From Chromatiales bacterium (GTDB lineage: Bacteria; Pseudomonadota; Gammaproteobacteria; Steroidobacterales; GCA-2729495): a stretch of 64,000 nucleotides of DNA. The notes under the pieces were generated by a model. The model ran no database searches. It was given only the letters and a program-made list of their open reading frames with translations, and was not told the DNA's origin. The stretch is taken from NCBI GenBank assembly GCA_024234935.1, contig JACKNI010000001.1:496001-560000 (forward strand), given 5' to 3'. A program made the translations under genes and the position numbers. Positions within the stretch are counted from its first letter, which is position 1. Each line of letters starts with the position of its first letter. Shown here piece by piece: positions 60,034-64,000 of this stretch.

Positions 60034-62664
60034 TCAGATCGCGACTTCGACCGCGGGATCACGCAGGTTGTAGCTGGAACTCATCACGCGGCCATAGGCA
60101 CCGGCATTGGCGATCACCAGCACATCGCCTTCCTCGCACGTCGGCAACAGACGGTCGGCACCCAGCCTGTCACCGGTCTCGCAGATCGGCCCGACGATGG
60201 TGACGACGCGATCGGTATCATCGCCCCAGCGGCTCAGGTTGACGATCTCGTGGAAGGCGCCGTAGAGCGCCGGACGGATCAGGCTGTTCATGCCGGTACT
60301 CACACCGACATACATCATCTGCCCCTTGCCCTTTACCTGCGTCACGGTGGCAAGCAGCACACCGGCTTCGGCGACGAGGTAACGCCCCGGTTCCAGCCAG
60401 ATCTCCAGTTGCGGCTGCGCCGCACGGATCTCGGCAATCCCGGCGTCGACGGCCTGCATATCCAGCGGATGCTGCCCGGACTTCTCCGGCACACCCAGGC
60501 CGCCACCGAGATCCAGGAAACGCAGCCCCGGAAAATCCTGTGCAATCGCGACGAGTTCCCGGCCCACATCCTGCCAGTTCTGCGGCGTCAGGATGCCGCT
60601 GCCGGTATGCGCGTGCAGCCCGACGACAGTTGCGCCACAGGCGGCGACCAGCGCGCGCGCCTCTTCCAGTTCGAAGACCGGAATCCCGAACTTGGAATGC
60701 GTGCCCGCCGTCCGCACATGCTCGTGATGGCCATGTCCCTGCCCGGTATCGACACGCAGGAAGATCTCCCGCCCACGAAACAGCTCGGGCCAGTGACGCA
60801 AGGGATGAAGGTTATCGAGCGTCACCCAGACGCCTTGTGCCAGTCCGAATTCGTAATCGCTGCGCGGGGCGAAATTCGGCGTATAGAGAATCCGGTCGCG
60901 GGCAATCTCCGGGAACAGTTCGAGCACCCGGCGTATCTCACCCGGCGAAACGCACTCGAAGCTCAGGCCCTGTTCATCCATGACCCTGAGCACATCAGGC
61001 GAATTGTTGGCCTTCATCGCGAAGAAGACCCGCTGCACCGATTGCAGGGATTTCAGCCGGGCTGCGGCCGCGCGCACCGAGGCCAGATCGTAAACGTAAG
61101 CGGACTGGTGCTGATGGCCGAGCGCCACAAGTTCCGCGCGTCGCTGCACCCACCATGGCTCGACATGCGGTCGCAGCTTCCGGCCGCCACTGCGCAGTTC
61201 TTCCCAGGTCTCACCGAAGACCTCGTCATCCGGCCCGGAGTGAACCAGCGTGCCGTGCAACTGCTGGATCAGGCGCCCGGCCTGCCCTTCCTCAATCACG
61301 AAGGAAAGGTTCAGGTCGCTGGCGGACTGGCTGACCAGATGAATGCGGTACTCGTCGAAAACCTCGAGCGCCGGACCGATCTCATGCAGCGCCGCGCGAA
61401 TTTTCTGCCCGACCAGGCTGACGACCTCCACGCCTTCGATGATCCGCACGCGACACAACTGCTCCAGGCGAACCTGCAGATCAGCGAGCGTCTGCACGTC
61501 GATCGGGTTGGCACCCGGATCGAGCGTAACGGTCACGTTGCTCTCGGAAGTCGAAACCAGATCGACCGACAGTCCCAGATCGGAAAAACAACGGAAGGCG
61601 TCGGCGAGGAATCCGACCTCATGCCACATGCCGAGGGTTTCCATCGACACCAGCGTGATCCGGCTGCGACCGAGGATCGCCTTGACCCGCGGGCCATCGC
61701 TGCCGGCGCGTGCCGTGACCAGCGTACCGGGCAGTTCCGGCTGGCTGGTACACAGCACCTTGAGGGGAATGCCGTGCCGCTTGCAGGGATTGATACAACG
61801 CGGATGGAGTACGGAACCACCGGTCGAGGCGATTTCCTGCGCTTCCTCGTAGCTCAGCATGCGCAGCAGACGCGCGCCCGGCACCACCTTCGGATTGGCG
61901 GTGAACATGCCGGGCACGTCGGTCCAGATTTCAAGTGCTGCAGCCTGCAGCTTCGCCGCAAAATACGCGCCGGAAGTATCGGAGCCACCACGCCCGAGCA
62001 GCACGCCATCGCCGCGTGCATTTCTGGCAATGAAGCCCTGTGTCAGCACGATGCCCGCCGCAGCGGCGAAGCGCGCCTGAAGCTCGGGATCGGGCTCGAA
62101 ATCGCAGTTGGCGGCGAGGTATGCCGAACGCTCGTTGACACCGGGCCGCACACTACTGAGCAACAATTCGCGCGCATCCATCCAGGTCACCGTCAAACCC
62201 TGCCGCGCAAGAAAGGCAGCACCGAGTCGTGTGGCCATCAGCTCGCCGAGCCCCATCACCCGGGCCTGGATACGCGGGCTCACTTCCCGGATCAGGTGAA
62301 TCCCTGCAAGCAGATGCTCGAGTTCGCGGAAATACGCGCCCAGTTCCTTTTCGCCATCGACCTGCAGGCCGGCGGCGAGGCGCAGGTGCAGTTCGCGGAT
62401 CCCGGCAACCTCGGCCGTGACGTCTGCCTCCAATGCACGATGCAGCAGTTCGTCGAGCTTGTTGGAAACGGTGGCAAGAGCCGAGTGCACGATGACCGGG
62501 CGCAGGCCTTCAGCCTGCCGCTGACGCAGCAGCCCGGCGATGGTCTCCCAGCGCTCCGGGCTGGACACGCTGGTGCCACCGAACTTCAGCACGACCCAGG
62601 CCGACGTGGAGGCCTTGCGACGCGCGCTGCGCTTCCCTGACATGCTCGCCCTGTCCGTGCTCAA
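60034..62664 (-). CDS. lysAC: Bifunctional aspartate kinase / diaminopimelate decarboxylase
   Basis: This 876-residue fusion has two enzymes of lysine synthesis. The N-terminal half is aspartate kinase: VVLKFGGTSVSSPERWETIAG near residue 25, LLGRGGSDTSGAYFAA, and an ACT regulatory region at about 310-470 (MWHEVGFLADAFRCFSDLGL). The C-terminal half is a PLP diaminopimelate decarboxylase, with PLP-lysine Lys551 in VFFAMKANNSPD and HAHTGSGIL and FLDLGGGLGVP segments. Such fusions are known in Xanthomonas and Xylella. It starts four bases inside the ilvD stop and ends 24 bases from the convergent hisE. Confidence 0.95.
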   Translation of the reverse strand: MSTDRASMSGKRSARRKASTSAWVVLKFGGTSVSSPERWETIAGLLRQRQAEGLRPVIVHSALATVSNKLDELLHRALEADVTAEVAGIRELHLRLAAGLQVDGEKELGAYFRELEHLLAGIHLIREVSPRIQARVMGLGELMATRLGAAFLARQGLTVTWMDARELLLSSVRPGVNERSAYLAANCDFEPDPELQARFAAAAGIVLTQGFIARNARGDGVLLGRGGSDTSGAYFAAKLQAAALEIWTDVPGMFTANPKVVPGARLLRMLSYEEAQEIASTGGSVLHPRCINPCKRHGIPLKVLCTSQPELPGTLVTARAGSDGPRVKAILGRSRITLVSMETLGMWHEVGFLADAFRCFSDLGLSVDLVSTSESNVTVTLDPGANPIDVQTLADLQVRLEQLCRVRIIEGVEVVSLVGQKIRAALHEIGPALEVFDEYRIHLVSQSASDLNLSFVIEEGQAGRLIQQLHGTLVHSGPDDEVFGETWEELRSGGRKLRPHVEPWWVQRRAELVALGHQHQSAYVYDLASVRAAAARLKSLQSVQRVFFAMKANNSPDVLRVMDEQGLSFECVSPGEIRRVLELFPEIARDRILYTPNFAPRSDYEFGLAQGVWVTLDNLHPLRHWPELFRGREIFLRVDTGQGHGHHEHVRTAGTHSKFGIPVFELEEARALVAACGATVVGLHAHTGSGILTPQNWQDVGRELVAIAQDFPGLRFLDLGGGLGVPEKSGQHPLDMQAVDAGIAEIRAAQPQLEIWLEPGRYLVAEAGVLLATVTQVKGKGQMMYVGVSTGMNSLIRPALYGAFHEIVNLSRWGDDTDRVVTIVGPICETGDRLGADRLLPTCEEGDVLVIANAGAYGRVMSSSYNLRDPAVEVAI

Positions 62665-64000
62665 GTGGTGATCGCGCCGAGAGAAGCCGAGTTGACCAGT
62701 TGCACGTACTTGCTGAGTACGCCGCGCGGCACCTCACGCGGCGGCAAGGTCCAGCGTGCGCGGCGCGCCTCCAGCTCCGCCGGCGAAAGATCCACATCGA
62801 GGGTCCGCTTCTCGGCATCGATGGTGATGCGGTCCCCGTCCTGCAACAGCGCCAGCGGCCCGCCGACGGCAGCCTCGGGCGAAACATGCCCGACGACGAA
62901 GCCGTGACTGCCACCGGAGAAGCGGCCATCGGTGATCAACGCAACCTCGGCACCCAGACCGCGACCCATGATCGCACCGGTCGGACTCAGCATCTCGCGC
63001 ATGCCCGGACCACCCTTCGGACCCTCGTAGCGAATCACCACCACATCACCGGCAACGACCACGCCACCGAGGATGGCTTCGAGCGCGGCTTCTTCGGAGC
63101 CGAACACGCGAGCATTGCCGACAAAGCGCAGCCCCTCCTTGCCGGTGATCTTGGCCACTGCACCATCCGGTGCAATATTTCCATTCATTACAACAAGATG
63201 GCTGTCATTCTTCATAGGATTATCAAAGCCGCGGATGATGTCCTGACCCGCCGGATAGGGCTGTATATGAGCCAGGTTTTCGGCAATGGTCTTGCCACTG
63301 ACCGTCAGACATTCACCGTGCAGCAGGCCCTGGTCGAGCAGCATCTTCATCAGCGGCTGGATGCCACCGATGGCAACCAGCTCGGACATCGCATAGCGCC
63401 CGCTCGGGCGCAGATCAGCGAGCACCGGCACCCTGGCACCGATACGCGTGAAATCGTCCAGCGTGAGCGGAATATTCGCCTCGTGCGCGATTGCCAGCAG
63501 ATGCAGGACCGCGTTGGTCGAACCGCCGAGCGCGATCACCACCGTGATCGCATTCTCAAAGGCTTCACGACTGACGATATCCGAAGGCTTGATGCCGCGA
63601 CGAACCAGCTCAACCACTGCCGCACCGGCGCGGCGGCAGTCGTCCAGCTTGTCCGGCGAGATCGCGTCCTGGGCGGAGCTGTTCGGCAGGCTGAGACCCA
63701 GCGCCTCGATGGCCGAGGCCATCGTGTTCGCCGTGTACATGCCACCGCAGGAGCCCGCGCCCGGAATCGCCGTCTGCTCGACCTCGAGCAGCTGTGCCCT
63801 CGACATACGGCCGCCAGCAACCGCACCGACTGCCTCGAAAACCGAGACGATGTCACAGCGGTTGGCGCCGGGCAGGATCGTGCCACCATAGACAAACACC
63901 GAGGGGCGATCCATGCGCACCATGGCGATCGCACATCCAGGCATGTTCTTGTCGCAGCCACCGATGGTCACAAAACCGTCAAAGCCTTCCGCACCCACGA
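62661..64000 (-). CDS. ilvD: Dihydroxy-acid dehydratase (partial, runs off the window)
   Basis: About 446 residues of the C-terminal part of IlvD are visible; the N-terminus lies beyond 64000. Iron-sulfur ligand segments are FVTIGGCDKNMPGCAIAMVR and AGSCGGMYTANTMASAIEAL. SQAI-like ISPDKLDDCRRAG and GPKGGPGMREMLSPT and TDGRFSGGSHGFVVGHVSPE are diagnostic. It dehydrates dihydroxy-isovalerate and -methylvalerate in isoleucine and valine synthesis. It overlaps lysAC by four bases, giving an ilvD-lysAC pair. Confidence 0.97.
   Translation of the reverse strand, partial: VGAEGFDGFVTIGGCDKNMPGCAIAMVRMDRPSVFVYGGTILPGANRCDIVSVFEAVGAVAGGRMSRAQLLEVEQTAIPGAGSCGGMYTANTMASAIEALGLSLPNSSAQDAISPDKLDDCRRAGAAVVELVRRGIKPSDIVSREAFENAITVVIALGGSTNAVLHLLAIAHEANIPLTLDDFTRIGARVPVLADLRPSGRYAMSELVAIGGIQPLMKMLLDQGLLHGECLTVSGKTIAENLAHIQPYPAGQDIIRGFDNPMKNDSHLVVMNGNIAPDGAVAKITGKEGLRFVGNARVFGSEEAALEAILGGVVVAGDVVVIRYEGPKGGPGMREMLSPTGAIMGRGLGAEVALITDGRFSGGSHGFVVGHVSPEAAVGGPLALLQDGDRITIDAEKRTLDVDLSPAELEARRARWTLPPREVPRGVLSKYVQLVNSASLGAITT

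Noticed and set aside
60250..62640. 796-codon plus-strand frame opposite lysAC
   Set aside because: Although long, it is a mirror of the lysAC codons (His/Arg/Gln-rich) with no recognisable domain, whereas lysAC has all its catalytic motifs.

Overview
The window is a 64 kb stretch of GC-rich, densely packed proteobacterial chromosome. Several traits point to a gammaproteobacterium near the Xanthomonadales, Nevskiales or Steroidobacterales: a fused aspartate kinase/diaminopimelate decarboxylase, the long form of HisG, a bifunctional HisB, a CarD-family regulator, a PEP-CTERM protein and a type II secretion cluster. This placement is an inference from gene content. No rRNA, tRNA, insertion sequence, prophage or CRISPR array was seen.

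Layout. (1) 1-4703: the distal half of a type II secretion operon, gspH(end)-I-J-K-L-M-N. (2) 4695-13324, minus strand: a chain of MFS transporter, alaA-like aminotransferase, AddB-like nuclease and AddA-like helicase-nuclease. (3) 13391-25608: a two-domain VOC protein, an unknown protein, a mercaptopyruvate sulfurtransferase, electron transfer flavoprotein etfBA, an unknown membrane protein, a Prx5-type peroxiredoxin, a PEP-CTERM protein, transhydrogenase pntAB, a CarD-like regulator and cbpA-cbpM. (4) 25760-32167: a YbhGFSR-type export operon followed by a ClC channel. (5) 32186-46870: an accessory catabolic region with MFS, aldehyde dehydrogenase, SDR, IclR regulator, hydantoinase/ketone-carboxylase-like HyuAB, HMG-CoA-lyase-like and CaiB-type CoA-transferase genes, a second two-domain VOC protein, an O-methyltransferase, a TauE exporter, an FAH-like protein and a ferredoxin. 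(6) 46964-64000: an amino-acid biosynthesis block. It runs leuA-ilvE-leuC-leuD-leuB, then a TrpR/YerC-family regulator, then hisGDCBHAFE. Convergent to it lie lysAC and ilvD, which runs off the window.

The most interesting signals are regulatory. Upstream of leuA is a complete leucine attenuator: a 26-residue leader peptide with five Leu codons within ten, an antiterminator pairing and a terminator. Upstream of the TrpR-like gene is an array of half-sites at an exact 8-bp period, which is also an 18-bp-armed inverted repeat ending at the start codon. Three genes appear to start at non-standard codons: hisF at ATT, the CarD-like gene at ATC, and a VOC gene at CTG. The CarD-like gene also has a strong promoter overlapped by a Fur-box-like sequence.

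Functionally, the last 17 kb combines branched-chain, histidine and lysine/aspartate-family biosynthesis, and two apparent feedback devices (leucine attenuation and a TrpR-like autorepressor) sit at its two internal junctions. The HyuAB/HMG-CoA lyase/CoA-transferase region looks like a self-contained degradation pathway under an IclR regulator, with an unknown substrate.
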